From the NCBI GenBank assembly GCA_024919035.1, contig CP103442.1, forward strand, positions 310,001 through 374,000: a stretch of DNA of 64,000 nucleotides, in the 5' to 3' direction. Of the stretch, positions 29,235-39,405 are shown one piece after another. The stretch comes from Methylophilaceae bacterium LSUCC0401. Lineage in GTDB: Bacteria; Pseudomonadota; Gammaproteobacteria; Burkholderiales; Methylophilaceae. Within the stretch, counting starts at the first letter, position 1, and each line of letters opens with the position of its first letter. The position numbers and the translations under genes are program-made. The notes beneath the pieces were generated by a model. The model did not search any database and had not been told where the DNA came from. It saw nothing but the letters and a program-made list of their open reading frames with translations.

Positions 29235-32200
29235 TTGCCAAAAAGGAGTGACATAAAATCTATTTTAATTATTGGGGCAGGTCCAATCGTGATTGGTCAA
29301 GCCTGTGAATTTGATTATTCAGGAGCACAGGCCTGTAAAGCTCTTCGCGAGGAGGGTTACCGAGTCATTTTAGTAAACTCTAATCCGGCAACGATTATGA
29401 CCGATCCTAATATGGCAGATGCAACTTATATCGAGCCTATCCAATGGGAAATTGTTGAAAAAATAATTGCAAAAGAAACTCCAGATGCACTATTACCGAC
29501 TATGGGAGGACAGACTGCCTTAAATTGTGCACTTGATCTTGATCGTCATGGAGTATTAGAAAAATACAATGTTGAATTAATTGGAGCCTCAAAGCAGGCT
29601 ATTGATAAAGCCGAGGATCGTCAACTGTTTAAAGAGGCGATGACTCGAATTGGCCTTGCTTCAGCACGCTCCGCTATTGCCCATAGTTTAGAGGAGGCTC
29701 AGCAAGTTCAGGCCTCGATAGGATATCCAGCAATTATTCGACCTTCATTTACCATGGGGGGAAGTGGCGGCGGCATTGCTTACAATCAAGAGGAATTTAT
29801 TGAAATTTGTGAGCGGGGTTTGGATGCGTCTCCAACCAATGAGCTTCTAATCGAGGAGTCGTTATTAGGATGGAAAGAGTATGAGATGGAAGTGGTGAGA
29901 GATAGGAATGACAACTGTATTATCATCTGCTCCATAGAAAATCTTGATCCAATGGGAGTGCATACCGGCGATTCAATTACGGTAGCGCCTGCACAAACCT
30001 TAACAGATAAAGAATATCAAATTATGAGGTCAGCCTCGATTGCGGTGCTCAGAGAAATTGGCGTTGATACAGGGGGTTCAAATGTTCAGTTTGCGATTAA
30101 TCCGTTAGACGGTCGCATGGTGGTGATTGAAATGAATCCTCGGGTGTCTCGCTCATCTGCTCTTGCCTCGAAAGCAACAGGTTTTCCGATTGCAAAAATT
30201 GCAGCTAAGTTAGCCGTGGGCTTTACCCTAGATGAGTTGAAAAATGACATTACGGGAGGACAAACTCCCGCTTCATTTGAGCCTTCCATTGATTATGTGG
30301 TAACAAAAATTCCAAGATTTGCTTTTGAGAAGTTTCCCAAAGCGGATAGTCATTTAACCACTCAAATGAAATCTGTTGGTGAAGTTATGGCGATCGGGAG
30401 AACTTTCCAAGAATCATTTCAAAAAGCCTTGCGCGGCCTTGAAACCGGGGTGAATGGATTATCGACAAAAACAAAAGATATAGATTTAATCATAAATCAA
30501 TTGAGACAACCGGGCCCTGAACGCATTTGGTTCTTGGCAGACGGTTTTCGTTTGGGCATGTCCCTGGATGACATCCATCAAGAGTCAAAAATTGACCCGT
30601 GGTTTTTAATTCAAATTCAAGAGTTAATTCAATTAGAAAACCAAATATCTTTATATAAGCTGAATGATTTAGATGCTGCAATTCTTCTTAAATATAAGAA
30701 AAAGGGATTTTCAGATGAGCGTCTGGCAGAACTAATGGGCGTCACCCAGAAACAGATAAGAGATCTTAGAAACCAATTCAAAGTAAAACCTGTTTATAAA
30801 AGAGTGGATACTTGTGCAGCTGAGTTTGAAACATCGACGGCATATATGTATTCCAGTTATGACCAAGAATGTGAAGCGTTGCCGACAAACAACCAAAAAA
30901 TAATGATTTTGGGAGGTGGGCCAAACCGAATCGGACAGGGTATTGAATTTGATTATTGTTGTGTTCATGCAGCATATGCGCTGAGAGAAGAGGGTTATGA
31001 AACCATTATGGTGAATTGTAATCCTGAAACCGTTTCAACAGATTATGACACCTCCGATAGGCTGTATTTTGAACCCGTCACTTTAGAAGATGTTTTAGAG
31101 ATTGTGGATATTGAAAAACCTGATGGCGTTATTGTTCAGTATGGGGGGCAAACGCCTCTAAAATTAGCTAAAGCATTAGAAGCTAATGGTGTAAAAATTA
31201 TTGGTACTAGCCCTGAAGATATTGATGTTGCTGAAGATCGAGAGAGATTTCAAAAGGTTTTAATAGACCTGGGGTTAAATCAACCACCGAACAGAACTGC
31301 AAGAACAGCTGACGAAGCAATTCAATTAGCAGTAGAAATAGGGTACCCCCTTGTGGTCAGACCGAGCTATGTTCTGGGCGGTAGGGCGATGGAAATTGTT
31401 CATGAGGAATCAGATTTGCAGAGATATATGACCGAGGCTGTCAAAGTGTCGCATGAGTCACCTGTCCTGCTGGATCGATTCTTAAACGATGCTCAAGAAA
31501 TAGATGTGGATGCAATCTCAGATGGAGAAAATGTTGTTGTGGGTGGAATTATGCAGCACATTGAACAAGCTGGCGTTCATTCTGGGGATTCTGCATGTTC
31601 ATTGCCTCCTTTTGATCTGTCAGAAAAAATACAACAAGAGCTGATTCAGCAGACAATGCTTCTGGCTCAAGCGTTAAAAGTTAATGGGTTAATGAATATT
31701 CAATTTGCGATTCAAGGAGAGATTATTTATATCCTCGAGGTAAATCCGCGTGCGTCACGAACTGTTCCTTTTGTTTCAAAAGCAATTGGTAAACCTCTTG
31801 CAATGATTGCGGCAAAAGTAATGGTTGGAAAATCACTAAAAGATCAAAATTTTGTGAAAGAGATAGTTCCTAATTTTTATTCAGTTAAGGAAGCTGTTTT
31901 TCCATTCATTAAGTTTCCCGGTGTGGATACAATTCTGGGACCTGAAATGAAATCAACCGGTGAGGTGATGGGATCAGGAAAAACTTTTGCTGAAGCATTC
32001 ATCAAATCGCAACTGGGGGCCGGAACAACATTGCCCTACAAAGGCAAGGCATTTTTGAGTGTTCGCAAGGAAGATCATGAAAGCATTATTGAGATTGCCC
32101 AAGCACTTGCTAAGCTTGGTTTTGATCTTGTTGCCACGGATGGGACAGCAAGATCTATTCAAAATCACGGCATGATCGTCGATCGAATCAATAAAGTGGC

Positions 32201-32429
32201 TCAAGGACGACCCCACATTGTCGATATGATAAAGAATAAAGAAATCGATTTTATTGTGAATATCACTGAGGATAAAAAAGCAATTGCAGATTCATACACG
32301 ATCCGACGCAATGCCCTTATGAATAAAATTACTTACTACACCACCCTTTCTGGAGCGAAGGCAGCTTGTGTAGGCATGTCTTATGTTGACGAACTGGAAG
32401 TCAATAGTATTCAAAGCTTGCATAAGTAA
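29235..32429 (+). CDS. carB: Carbamoyl-phosphate synthase large subunit
   Basis: A 1064-residue synthetase making carbamoyl phosphate for arginine and pyrimidines. It has two ATP-grasp halves (about 1-400 and 550-930), each with an NPRxSRxS/T-type segment ([18 protein letters not shown] and [18 protein letters not shown]). An oligomerisation region lies between, and a C-terminal MGS-like allosteric domain begins at about 935. TTG start at 29235, directly after the carA stop, with a GAGGA site inside carA. Its product is also the donor for the carbamoyltransferase at 12043-13767. Confidence 0.98.
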   Translation: MPKRSDIKSILIIGAGPIVIGQACEFDYSGAQACKALREEGYRVILVNSNPATIMTDPNMADATYIEPIQWEIVEKIIAKETPDALLPTMGGQTALNCALDLDRHGVLEKYNVELIGASKQAIDKAEDRQLFKEAMTRIGLASARSAIAHSLEEAQQVQASIGYPAIIRPSFTMGGSGGGIAYNQEEFIEICERGLDASPTNELLIEESLLGWKEYEMEVVRDRNDNCIIICSIENLDPMGVHTGDSITVAPAQTLTDKEYQIMRSASIAVLREIGVDTGGSNVQFAINPLDGRMVVIEMNPRVSRSSALASKATGFPIAKIAAKLAVGFTLDELKNDITGGQTPASFEPSIDYVVTKIPRFAFEKFPKADSHLTTQMKSVGEVMAIGRTFQESFQKALRGLETGVNGLSTKTKDIDLIINQLRQPGPERIWFLADGFRLGMSLDDIHQESKIDPWFLIQIQELIQLENQISLYKLNDLDAAILLKYKKKGFSDERLAELMGVTQKQIRDLRNQFKVKPVYKRVDTCAAEFETSTAYMYSSYDQECEALPTNNQKIMILGGGPNRIGQGIEFDYCCVHAAYALREEGYETIMVNCNPETVSTDYDTSDRLYFEPVTLEDVLEIVDIEKPDGVIVQYGGQTPLKLAKALEANGVKIIGTSPEDIDVAEDRERFQKVLIDLGLNQPPNRTARTADEAIQLAVEIGYPLVVRPSYVLGGRAMEIVHEESDLQRYMTEAVKVSHESPVLLDRFLNDAQEIDVDAISDGENVVVGGIMQHIEQAGVHSGDSACSLPPFDLSEKIQQELIQQTMLLAQALKVNGLMNIQFAIQGEIIYILEVNPRASRTVPFVSKAIGKPLAMIAAKVMVGKSLKDQNFVKEIVPNFYSVKEAVFPFIKFPGVDTILGPEMKSTGEVMGSGKTFAEAFIKSQLGAGTTLPYKGKAFLSVRKEDHESIIEIAQALAKLGFDLVATDGTARSIQNHGMIVDRINKVAQGRPHIVDMIKNKEIDFIVNITEDKKAIADSYTIRRNALMNKITYYTTLSGAKAACVGMSYVDELEVNSIQSLHK

Positions 32430-32465
32430 ATTACTATCATTAAAATCCAATGACACCCCACATGA

Positions 32466-32494
32466 TTGTTAGTCAACAGACGTGTGGATATAAA
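32466..32494 (+). promoter_or_regulatory. Sigma-70 promoter of greA
   Basis: TTGTTA (32466-32471) and TATAAA (32489-32494) are separated by 17 bases in the 88-base gap between carB and greA. The leader would be about 17 bases and includes an AAAGG ribosome site. Confidence 0.65.
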
Positions 32495-32517
32495 TTTAAA
32501 TTTCATAAAGGTTACAA

Positions 32518-32997
32518 ATGGCAGGTCAAATTCCAATGACGCGAAATGGTGTCGAGCGACTTAAAGAAGAATTGCAACAGCTCAAAAGTCAAGATCGCCC
32601 AAATATTATCCAAGCTATTGCTGAAGCTAGGGCTCAGGGGGACTTGTCTGAAAACGCAGAATACGATGCTGCAAAAGAGAAGCAGGGTTTTATTGAGGGA
32701 AGAATATCTGAGATTGAAGCAAAACTATCTAATGTTCAAATTATTGACCCTGCGTCACTCAATGCTGAGGGTAAGTGTGTCTTTGGGGCCACCATTGATT
32801 TGGAAGACTTGGATGATGAAAAAAAAGTGACCTATCAAATTGTAGGTGATGATGAAGCTGACATTAAATCCAATAAAATTTCAATTAGTTCACCGATTGC
32901 GCGAGCATTGATTGGCAAAGAATTGGGCGATGTTGTTGAAGTTGAAACCCCGGGTGGTATTAAAAGTTATGAAATCATGGATGTGAAATATATTTAA
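32518..32997 (+). CDS. greA: Transcription elongation factor GreA
   Basis: A 159-residue factor that rescues backtracked RNA polymerase by stimulating transcript cleavage. The N-terminal coiled coil carries the acidic tip in [16 protein letters not shown] (DxxxNAEYDxAK signature). The C-terminal FKBP-like domain begins about residue 82 and ends with [18 protein letters not shown]. The downstream DUF4149 gene starts at the next base. Confidence 0.97.
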   Translation: MAGQIPMTRNGVERLKEELQQLKSQDRPNIIQAIAEARAQGDLSENAEYDAAKEKQGFIEGRISEIEAKLSNVQIIDPASLNAEGKCVFGATIDLEDLDDEKKVTYQIVGDDEADIKSNKISISSPIARALIGKELGDVVEVETPGGIKSYEIMDVKYI

Positions 32998-33432
32998 ATG
33001 AATACTTTTTTAAAGCTTTTAATTGCACTCTGGGTGGGGTCTCTTTGGTGGATGATTGTGGTGGCAAACGTAATTTTTGAAAAGGTCCCCACGAGCTATT
33101 TAGCTGGTTTAATTGCGGGACAATTATTTGAATATTTGAGTTATTTTAGTTTGGTTGTTTTGACTTTTGTGATGTTTCGTCTTTTTAAGGGGGAGGGATG
33201 GAGAGTTGTTAAGAATTCTCTTTTTTGGATCAGCTTGTTCATTCTTTTTATAGTTTTAATGAACCTTTTTGGGATAAAACCTTTTTTAGAAGCTTTGAAA
33301 ATACAAGCACTTCCGAAAGAGGTGATGGAAAGTATTTTTGCTGATCGTTTTTCATTATGGCATGGCATCTCCAGCATTGCTTACTTAATCCATTCTTTAC
33401 TTGCCACTTTTTTAATGCTTAAATGGCGTTAG
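32998..33432 (+). CDS. DUF4149 inner-membrane protein
   Basis: A 144-residue protein with four predicted membrane segments (about 5-27, 40-62, 73-93 and 122-141). The start LKLLIALWVGSLWWMIVVA and the VIFEKVP segment match the DUF4149 family often found beside greA or yhbY in betaproteobacteria. Function unknown. It abuts greA with no gap and overlaps yhbY by four bases at the convergent 3' end. Confidence 0.8.
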   Translation: MNTFLKLLIALWVGSLWWMIVVANVIFEKVPTSYLAGLIAGQLFEYLSYFSLVVLTFVMFRLFKGEGWRVVKNSLFWISLFILFIVLMNLFGIKPFLEALKIQALPKEVMESIFADRFSLWHGISSIAYLIHSLLATFLMLKWR

Positions 33433-33713
33433 ATATTGTATTTATTTTTTTCAGGATTTAATTTAAAAAATGTAGCTTGGTTGCCGATGATCTGAATGAA
33501 TTCAGATTCTGTCAATGATGATATTTCTTGAGCGAGTTGTTGTTTTATCTCCTTTGTTTCTCCCATGATCTTAATCTTTATTAATTCGTGAGCATTGATT
33601 GTCTGAATGACCTCTTTGATAAAATTAGGCGTGATGCCTGAATTACCAAGGCTAATGAAACTTTTCACATGGTGAGCGTGTGCTTTAAGAGTTTTTTTTT
33701 GAGCGTTATTCAT
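33429..33713 (-). CDS. yhbY: CRM-domain RNA-binding protein YhbY
   Basis: A 94-residue single CRM (KH-like) domain protein associated with pre-50S ribosomal particles. Seen: LKAHAHHVKSFISLGNSGIT and the GxxG-type region, followed by HELIKIKIMG and EFIQIIGNQATFFKLN. In most relatives it lies head to head with rlmE; here the SulP-carbonic anhydrase pair sits between. Confidence 0.92.
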   Translation of the reverse strand: MNNAQKKTLKAHAHHVKSFISLGNSGITPNFIKEVIQTINAHELIKIKIMGETKEIKQQLAQEISSLTESEFIQIIGNQATFFKLNPEKNKYNI

Positions 33714-33753
33714 AATAGGGCGCGTTTAATTTTTCAATAATTTCGATTATTGT

Positions 33754-33770
33754 TTGGGAACAAATCCCGA
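33754..33770. promoter_or_regulatory. 17-base palindromic operator upstream of the SulP-carbonic anhydrase operon
   Basis: TTGGGA-ACAAA-TCCCGA, an inverted repeat with one mismatched pair. It is identical at 15 of 17 positions, in the same orientation, to the element at 50762-50778 beside a NarL-type response regulator gene. Its centre is about 59 bases before the SulP start. A regulator-binding role is inferred from conservation and symmetry. Confidence 0.65.
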
Positions 33771-33772
33771 AC

Positions 33773-33792
33773 AATGTATTCTACAATACATT
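33773..33792. promoter_or_regulatory. Second inverted repeat in the SulP leader
   Basis: AATGTATT, a 4-base spacer CTAC, then AATACATT: a perfect 8-base inverted repeat starting two bases after the 17-base palindrome. It may be an operator or the promoter's -10 region (a TACAAT lies inside it, 33782-33787). Confidence 0.4.
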
Positions 33793-33820
33793 CGGTTTAA
33801 ATAAGGTTAAGTGAACATAA

Positions 33821-35356
33821 ATGTTTAAAAATTTAAAGTCAGATTTTTCATCCAGTATCGTTGTTTTTTTTGTTGCCCTCCCCCTGTGCTTAGGGATAGC
33901 ACTGGCATCTAACGCCCCCCTCATGTCCGGTTTATTAGCCGGAATTATTGGAGGTATTGTCGTTGGGTTATTAAGTGGATCTCAGCTTGGTGTGACTGGA
34001 CCAGCCGCAGGATTAACCGTGATTGTTGCCTCATCTATTTTAGTCCTGGGTTCATGGGAAAATTTTTTAACCGCTGTCATTTTGGCTGGAGTTATTCAGT
34101 TTGCTTTTGGTTACTTTAATTTAGGCTTTTTGGCCTACTTTTTTCCCTTATCCGTAATTTATGGGATGTTGTCGGGCATTGGTATTTTAATTATTTTAAA
34201 ACAAATTCCTCACGCGATTGGTTATGACTCTTCTTTTTTCGGTGAGGAAGAATTTGCTCAACTAAATCATGAGAATACATTTTCATCATTACTGAACGCA
34301 TTTAGTAATTTTGATTACTTTTCAGTATTAATTTTTATTGTTTCCATAGCTATCTTGATTTTATGGGAGAAAAAATTAATCAATAAGCTGGATATTTTTA
34401 AAATCATTCAAGGACCAATTGTGGTGGTTTTTTTAGGGGCATTGGTCACCTATTTAAACCAAAAAGGGATTTTAAATTTTAATTTATCACCAGAGCATTT
34501 GGTGAATATCAATGATGGTAAGGCATTTACAGAATATCAATTGTTTAGCATACCCACCGTTGAGAATTTATTAAATATTGAAACCTACAAAATAGCCCTA
34601 TTAATTGCGGTAGTGGCTAGCTTGGAAACTCTACTTTGTCTCGAAGCCACGGATAAACTGGATCCAGATAAAAGAATCAGCCCCCCTAATAAAGAATTGA
34701 AAGCACAAGGGTTAGGAAATGTGTTGTGTGGCTTTGTGGGTGCTTTACCAATTACTCAAGTTATTGTGAGGAGTTCTGCAAATATTAACTTCGGAGCAAA
34801 AAGTAAACTTTCTGCCATTTTGCATGGGGTTTGGCTGTTGGTGGCTATTATATTTTTAATCCCAATCATGTCCCTTATTCCTTTAGCTTCTCTTTCTGCA
34901 GTATTGATTATTGTTGGTTATAAATTAGCTAAGCCTGATTTATTTAAAGAGATGTATCGGTCAGGTATGGAGCAGTTCATACCATTTGCGATTACCATTG
35001 TAGGGATCATTGCGGTTAATTTACTCAATGGTATTATCTATGGACTAATTGCTGGATTATTTTTCTCACTGTATCGAAGTTATAAAAATTCATATGAGTT
35101 AAATGATGCGGTGACCAATAAAAATGGTAACGAATACCATCATATTATTCTTGCCGAAGAAATATCATTTTTTAATAAAGCCAATTTGATAGAAAAATTA
35201 AATGCTATTCCAGAAAATTCTGAGGTGGTGATTGATTTTAAAAATAATAAATACATGGCATTGGATATCAAAAAAACATTAAAAGATTTTAAAACGAATG
35301 CCCAATCAAAAAACTTGAAAATAACTTTTGTTAATAATAAAAATAAGGAGATTTAA
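33821..35356 (+). CDS. SulP-family anion transporter (probable bicarbonate uptake)
   Basis: A 511-residue inner-membrane SLC26/SulP transporter with 10 or more membrane segments over residues about 10-420, starting DFSSSIVVFFVALPLCLGIALASNAP. It holds the family segments GSQLGVTGPAAGLT and GALPITQVIVRSSANI. The C-terminal STAS-like part (about 440-511) is short. Partnership with a beta carbonic anhydrase, whose ATG overlaps its stop by one base, points to bicarbonate rather than sulfate, though the ion cannot be proven from sequence. The pair interrupts the usual yhbY-rlmE junction. Confidence 0.85.
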   Translation: MFKNLKSDFSSSIVVFFVALPLCLGIALASNAPLMSGLLAGIIGGIVVGLLSGSQLGVTGPAAGLTVIVASSILVLGSWENFLTAVILAGVIQFAFGYFNLGFLAYFFPLSVIYGMLSGIGILIILKQIPHAIGYDSSFFGEEEFAQLNHENTFSSLLNAFSNFDYFSVLIFIVSIAILILWEKKLINKLDIFKIIQGPIVVVFLGALVTYLNQKGILNFNLSPEHLVNINDGKAFTEYQLFSIPTVENLLNIETYKIALLIAVVASLETLLCLEATDKLDPDKRISPPNKELKAQGLGNVLCGFVGALPITQVIVRSSANINFGAKSKLSAILHGVWLLVAIIFLIPIMSLIPLASLSAVLIIVGYKLAKPDLFKEMYRSGMEQFIPFAITIVGIIAVNLLNGIIYGLIAGLFFSLYRSYKNSYELNDAVTNKNGNEYHHIILAEEISFFNKANLIEKLNAIPENSEVVIDFKNNKYMALDIKKTLKDFKTNAQSKNLKITFVNNKNKEI

Positions 35357-35979
35357 TGTATAAACATCCGTCAATCGATAGAGATAAGATGACGCCCGCT
35401 GAAGGGTTGCAAATATTAAAAGAAGGCAATCAAAGATTTGTAAATAATTTGAGAGAAAATAAAGACTATCCTTCTTTGCTTGAAAAAACAAAAAATCAAC
35501 AACATCCATTCGTTTCAATTCTAAGTTGTAGTGATTCAAGAGCCCCGGTGGAATTAATTTTTGATCAAGCCATTGGTGATATTTTCAGTGTTAGATTAGC
35601 TGGCAATATTGCCTCTAAAGATGCGATTGGCAGTTTAGAATTTGGAATCAAATATCTGAAAAGTAAACTCTTGGTTATACTGGGACATACCTCATGCGGA
35701 GCAGTAAAAGCGTGTTGTGATCATTTTAAAGACGCCAGCATTACAGATGTTGTGGCAAAGATTACTCCATGCCTTGATCAAGAACAAACAACCGCAGATC
35801 TCAGAAATTCATCAAATGCAGAATTTGTGCAAAATGTCAGCGATTTAAACGTTAAACATCAGATCAATGAGATTTTAGAGCACAGCGAAATTATTGCGGA
35901 TTTATATCAGAAAAATCAAATTTCAATCATTGGCGGCATGTACAACATTGAAAGTGGAGAAGTTCATTTTTTTGAATGA
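35356..35979 (+). CDS. Beta-class carbonic anhydrase
   Basis: A 207-residue zinc enzyme interconverting CO2 and bicarbonate. Zinc ligands and the catalytic dyad are seen in SCSDSRAPVE (Cys, Asp, Arg) and GHTSCGAVKA (His and Cys). An AAGGAG precedes the ATG, which overlaps the SulP stop. No signal peptide, so it is cytoplasmic. With the SulP protein it would load the cell with inorganic carbon. Confidence 0.94.
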   Translation: MYKHPSIDRDKMTPAEGLQILKEGNQRFVNNLRENKDYPSLLEKTKNQQHPFVSILSCSDSRAPVELIFDQAIGDIFSVRLAGNIASKDAIGSLEFGIKYLKSKLLVILGHTSCGAVKACCDHFKDASITDVVAKITPCLDQEQTTADLRNSSNAEFVQNVSDLNVKHQINEILEHSEIIADLYQKNQISIIGGMYNIESGEVHFFE

Positions 35980-36012
35980 TAATATCACTTGAAATCAAAG
36001 TTCAAGGGATAG

Positions 36013-36633
36013 GTGTTGAAAAAAATAAGAACCAAAACAAATTGGATTAAAGAACATTTAAGTGATGAGTATGTTCAAAAAGCGCAACACGATGGCTATC
36101 GATCGAGAGCCGCTTATAAATTCCTTCAAATCCATGAACAATATAAGCTGATCAAGCCCAATCATCGTGTTGTTGATCTGGGCTCAGCACCGGGAAGCTG
36201 GTCCCAGGCCATCAGCTCTCTCTTGTCTGATGAAGGAAAAATTTATGCAATTGATTTACTGCCCATGGATCCGGTAAAAAACACGACTTTTATTCAAGGA
36301 GACTTCAGGGATGAAGCGATTCTGCATGATTTGGAAAAAATCATCGAGAATAAGCCGGTTGACCTTGTAATTTCGGATATGGCCCCCAACATTAGTGGTA
36401 ACAAGGTAAGAGACCAAGCCATGATTAATGATTTAAATGAGTTAACTTTAGAATTTGCTCAAGATTGGTTGAAACCAAAAGGTAATTTTCTAGTCAAGAC
36501 ATTCATGGGTTCAGGTTTCGATGAGTTTGTGAAAAAATTAAAGAACCATTTTAGTAAAGTGATTATAAAAAAACCAGATTCATCGAGGGACAGAAGTGCA
36601 GAATTATTTTTAATTGGGCTTGAAAAACTGTAA
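36013..36633 (+). CDS. rlmE: 23S rRNA (uridine2552-2'-O)-methyltransferase
   Basis: A 206-residue FtsJ/RrmJ SAM-dependent methyltransferase acting on U2552 of the 50S A-loop. Seen: YRSRAAYKFLQI with the first catalytic Lys, VVDLGSAPGSWSQ (SAM site), LVISDMAPNISG with the catalytic Asp, and GNFLVKTFMGSGFDE with the second Lys. GTG at 36013 or TTG at 36016 may start it; an AAGGGA (36003-36008) favours the TTG slightly. It forms the conserved rlmE-ftsH pair. Confidence 0.95.
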   Translation: MLKKIRTKTNWIKEHLSDEYVQKAQHDGYRSRAAYKFLQIHEQYKLIKPNHRVVDLGSAPGSWSQAISSLLSDEGKIYAIDLLPMDPVKNTTFIQGDFRDEAILHDLEKIIENKPVDLVISDMAPNISGNKVRDQAMINDLNELTLEFAQDWLKPKGNFLVKTFMGSGFDEFVKKLKNHFSKVIIKKPDSSRDRSAELFLIGLEKL

Positions 36634-36667
36634 AATAAATTTAAATCACATATTTTAAGGAAAAATA

Positions 36668-38566
36668 TTGAATAACAACACATTAAAGACGATTTTAGTA
36701 TGGCTTTCTATAGGGGCGCTGATGATGATGATATTCAATCAGTTTTCACCCACCAACCGTTTTGAAACGAAGCTAGTGTATTCACAATTCATGGAGCAAG
36801 TAAAATCTGGGAACATTTCCAAAGTCGAAATTGATGGAAGAAATATCAATGGCATTACATCAGATGGCAAAAGATTTTCTACTTATTCCCCAACGGATCC
36901 ATGGATGGTGTCTGATTTACTCAAAAATAACGTGATAGTTGAGGCGAAGCCTGAGGAAAAACAATCCATGTTAATGAGTATTTTCATTTCTTGGTTCCCC
37001 ATGATTTTGTTGATTGGTGTTTGGATCTTCTTTATGAAGCAAATGCAGGGCGGTGGAAAAGGTGGCGGTCCATTTTCGTTTGGAAAAAGTAAAGCGCGCC
37101 AACTTGATCAAGCAACCAATAAAACGACCTTTGCTGATGTCGCTGGGTGTGATGAAGCTAAAGAAGAGGTCAGTGAGTTAGTTGATTTTTTAAGAGATCC
37201 AAATCGTTTTCACAAGTTAGGCGGTCGGATTCCTCGTGGCGTTCTCATGGTTGGCCCTCCAGGAACGGGAAAAACTTTATTGGCCCGAGCTATTGCGGGT
37301 GAGGCCAAAGTTCCCTTTTATACAATCTCTGGCTCAGACTTTGTGGAAATGTTTGTTGGTGTTGGTGCAGCTCGAGTTCGAGATATGTTTGAACAAGCAA
37401 AGAAAAACTCCCCTTGTATCGTTTTTATCGACGAGATTGATGCCGTTGGAAGACACCGTGGTGCAGGCATGGGGGGCGGTAATGATGAACGCGAACAAAC
37501 CTTAAATCAGTTGCTTGTTGAAATGGATGGATTTGACGCAAATTCTGGAGTGATTGTGATTGCAGCAACCAACCGAGCGGACGTTTTAGATAAAGCGTTA
37601 TTACGTCCTGGTAGGTTTGACCGCCAAGTGGCTGTATCTCTTCCTGACATTAAAGGCAGAGAACAAATTTTAAATGTTCACATGCGAAAAATTCCGAGTG
37701 ATGTCGATGTGAAGGCAGATATTATTGCTAGAGGAACACCAGGATTCTCTGGGGCTGATCTAGCTAATTTGGTAAATGAAGCTGCATTATTTGCGGCACG
37801 ACGCTCACACCGAACAGTGACCATGCAAGATTTTGAAGATGCCAAAGATAAAATTTATATGGGACCTGAGCGTAAATCTTTAGTGATGCAAGAAGATGAA
37901 AGAATTAATACGGCTTATCATGAATCGGGTCATGCCATTGTTGCTAAATCTTTACCAAAAGCTGATCCCGTGCATAAAGTGACCATTATGCCAAGAGGTT
38001 GGGCACTTGGATTAACCTGGCAATTACCAGAGTTTGATCGCTTTAGTAACTTTAAAGACAAGATGCTCGAAGAAATTTCAATTTTATTTGGGGGGCGTAT
38101 TGCTGAAGAAATTTTTATGAAGCAAATGTCTACTGGAGCTTCAAATGATTTTGAACGTGCCACTAAATTAGCCCGGGATATGGTCACAAAATATGGAATG
38201 TCCGATAAGCTTGGGACAATGGTTTATAGTGATAATCAAAATGAGTCTACCTTTGGTATGCCATCAAAATCGATCTCTGAGGCGACGCAACAAAAAGTCG
38301 ATGCTGAAGTGAGAAGAATTCTGGATGAACAATATGCGGTGGCTCGTAAAATTCTTGAAAAAAATAAGAAAAAAGTTGAGGCCATGGCAAAAGCTTTATT
38401 AGAGTTTGAGACGATTGATGCAGATCAAATCAACGACATCATGGCGGGTAAAAAAGTAAGAATACCGACACCAAACCTAAGTAATGGGTCATCCACAACT
38501 AACAAAAAAGGATCAGGTTCTGGACCTGCTGTAACTTCTCCACAACCGTCTGCAAAATCAAAGTAA
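36668..38566 (+). CDS. ftsH: ATP-dependent zinc metalloprotease FtsH
   Basis: A 632-residue membrane AAA+ protease. Two N-terminal membrane segments (about 5-25 and 100-120) flank a periplasmic part. Walker A is GPPGTGKT, Walker [12 protein letters not shown], the pore loop FVEMFVG, and the zinc site HESGH lies near residue 418. The Ser/Gly/Pro-rich C-terminal tail is normal. TTG start at 36668 after an AAGGA site. Part of the conserved rlmE-ftsH-folP-glmM order. Confidence 0.98.
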   Translation: MNNNTLKTILVWLSIGALMMMIFNQFSPTNRFETKLVYSQFMEQVKSGNISKVEIDGRNINGITSDGKRFSTYSPTDPWMVSDLLKNNVIVEAKPEEKQSMLMSIFISWFPMILLIGVWIFFMKQMQGGGKGGGPFSFGKSKARQLDQATNKTTFADVAGCDEAKEEVSELVDFLRDPNRFHKLGGRIPRGVLMVGPPGTGKTLLARAIAGEAKVPFYTISGSDFVEMFVGVGAARVRDMFEQAKKNSPCIVFIDEIDAVGRHRGAGMGGGNDEREQTLNQLLVEMDGFDANSGVIVIAATNRADVLDKALLRPGRFDRQVAVSLPDIKGREQILNVHMRKIPSDVDVKADIIARGTPGFSGADLANLVNEAALFAARRSHRTVTMQDFEDAKDKIYMGPERKSLVMQEDERINTAYHESGHAIVAKSLPKADPVHKVTIMPRGWALGLTWQLPEFDRFSNFKDKMLEEISILFGGRIAEEIFMKQMSTGASNDFERATKLARDMVTKYGMSDKLGTMVYSDNQNESTFGMPSKSISEATQQKVDAEVRRILDEQYAVARKILEKNKKKVEAMAKALLEFETIDADQINDIMAGKKVRIPTPNLSNGSSTTNKKGSGSGPAVTSPQPSAKSK

Positions 38567-38595
38567 AATAAGGTAGTTTTAACACTACCTTATTT
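38566..38595 (+). other. Perfect 12-base hairpin ending at the folP start codon
   Basis: AAATAAGGTAGT (38566-38577), a six-base loop, then ACTACCTTATTT (38584-38595). The 3' arm ends one base before the folP ATG. It begins inside the ftsH stop codon. The only A/T-rich tail is the arm itself, so it is a weak terminator candidate. It could also control folP translation, since folP has no visible Shine-Dalgarno. Confidence 0.65.
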
Positions 38596-39405
38596 ATGTC
38601 ATTACAAAAACTACTGAAGAAGAAAAAGCCTCTGATTATGGGGGTGTTGAATGTCACTCCGGATTCATTCTCTGATGGGGGTCAATTTAATACGACCGAA
38701 AAAGCTTATGATCATGCCCTTCAATTAATTGATGAGGGTGCGGATATCATTGATATTGGGGGAGAGTCTTCAAGACCTGGCGCTATTCCTGTTTCGTTTG
38801 AAGATGAAATGGAGAGAGTTCTTCCAGTGGTAAAGCTTTTAAAAAAGAAATCTTCAATACACATTTCTGTAGACACCTATAAGTCAAAATTGATGCAGTT
38901 GGTTTTAGACGAAGGGGTAGATTTAATTAATGACATTAAAGCATTGACCGGGGAAAATTCCCTGCAAGTTATAAAATGCTATGAACATGCTATGGTTTGT
39001 ATGATGCATATGCAAGGGGATCCGCTTAATATGCAAAATAATCCCAGCTATGAAAATGAGATTCATTTAGAAATCATAAAATTTTTTAAAAATAGACTGG
39101 ATGTATGTTTACAATCTGGCATTAGCCTTGAAAGATTTATATTAGATCCAGGTTTTGGTTTTGGCAAAACGTTTGAGCATAATTGGAAAATATTTCAAAA
39201 TATGGAGACCTTTAACAAACTAAACTATCCCTTATTAATTGGTCTTTCACGAAAGAGCATGTTAAAAAAAATTATGGGTGATCGTGAGGATTGGCTTGAT
39301 GAAGCAACTGGTTTTTTCTCATCTAAGCTCGTAGATAAGTCCCCCATGATTATAAGAACACACAATGTAAAAGTAACTAAAAAATATCTGGAAGATAGAA
39401 AATGA
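38596..39405 (+). CDS. folP: Dihydropteroate synthase
   Basis: A 269-residue TIM-barrel enzyme condensing p-aminobenzoate with the dihydropterin diphosphate in folate synthesis. Seen: IMGVLNVTPDSFSDGG, the pterin-binding DIGGESSRPGA, HISVDTYKS, LILDPGFGFGKT-like segment (ILDPGFGFGKT) and LIGLSRKSM. The ATG sits directly behind a strong hairpin and lacks a ribosome site. It overlaps glmM by four bases. Confidence 0.96.
   Translation: MSLQKLLKKKKPLIMGVLNVTPDSFSDGGQFNTTEKAYDHALQLIDEGADIIDIGGESSRPGAIPVSFEDEMERVLPVVKLLKKKSSIHISVDTYKSKLMQLVLDEGVDLINDIKALTGENSLQVIKCYEHAMVCMMHMQGDPLNMQNNPSYENEIHLEIIKFFKNRLDVCLQSGISLERFILDPGFGFGKTFEHNWKIFQNMETFNKLNYPLLIGLSRKSMLKKIMGDREDWLDEATGFFSSKLVDKSPMIIRTHNVKVTKKYLEDRK

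Noticed and set aside
35988-36010. CTTGAAA upstream of rlmE as a sigma-32 promoter for rlmE-ftsH
   Set aside because: No CCCCAT-like -10 lies 11-16 bases downstream; the position would fall on the ribosome site and start codon.
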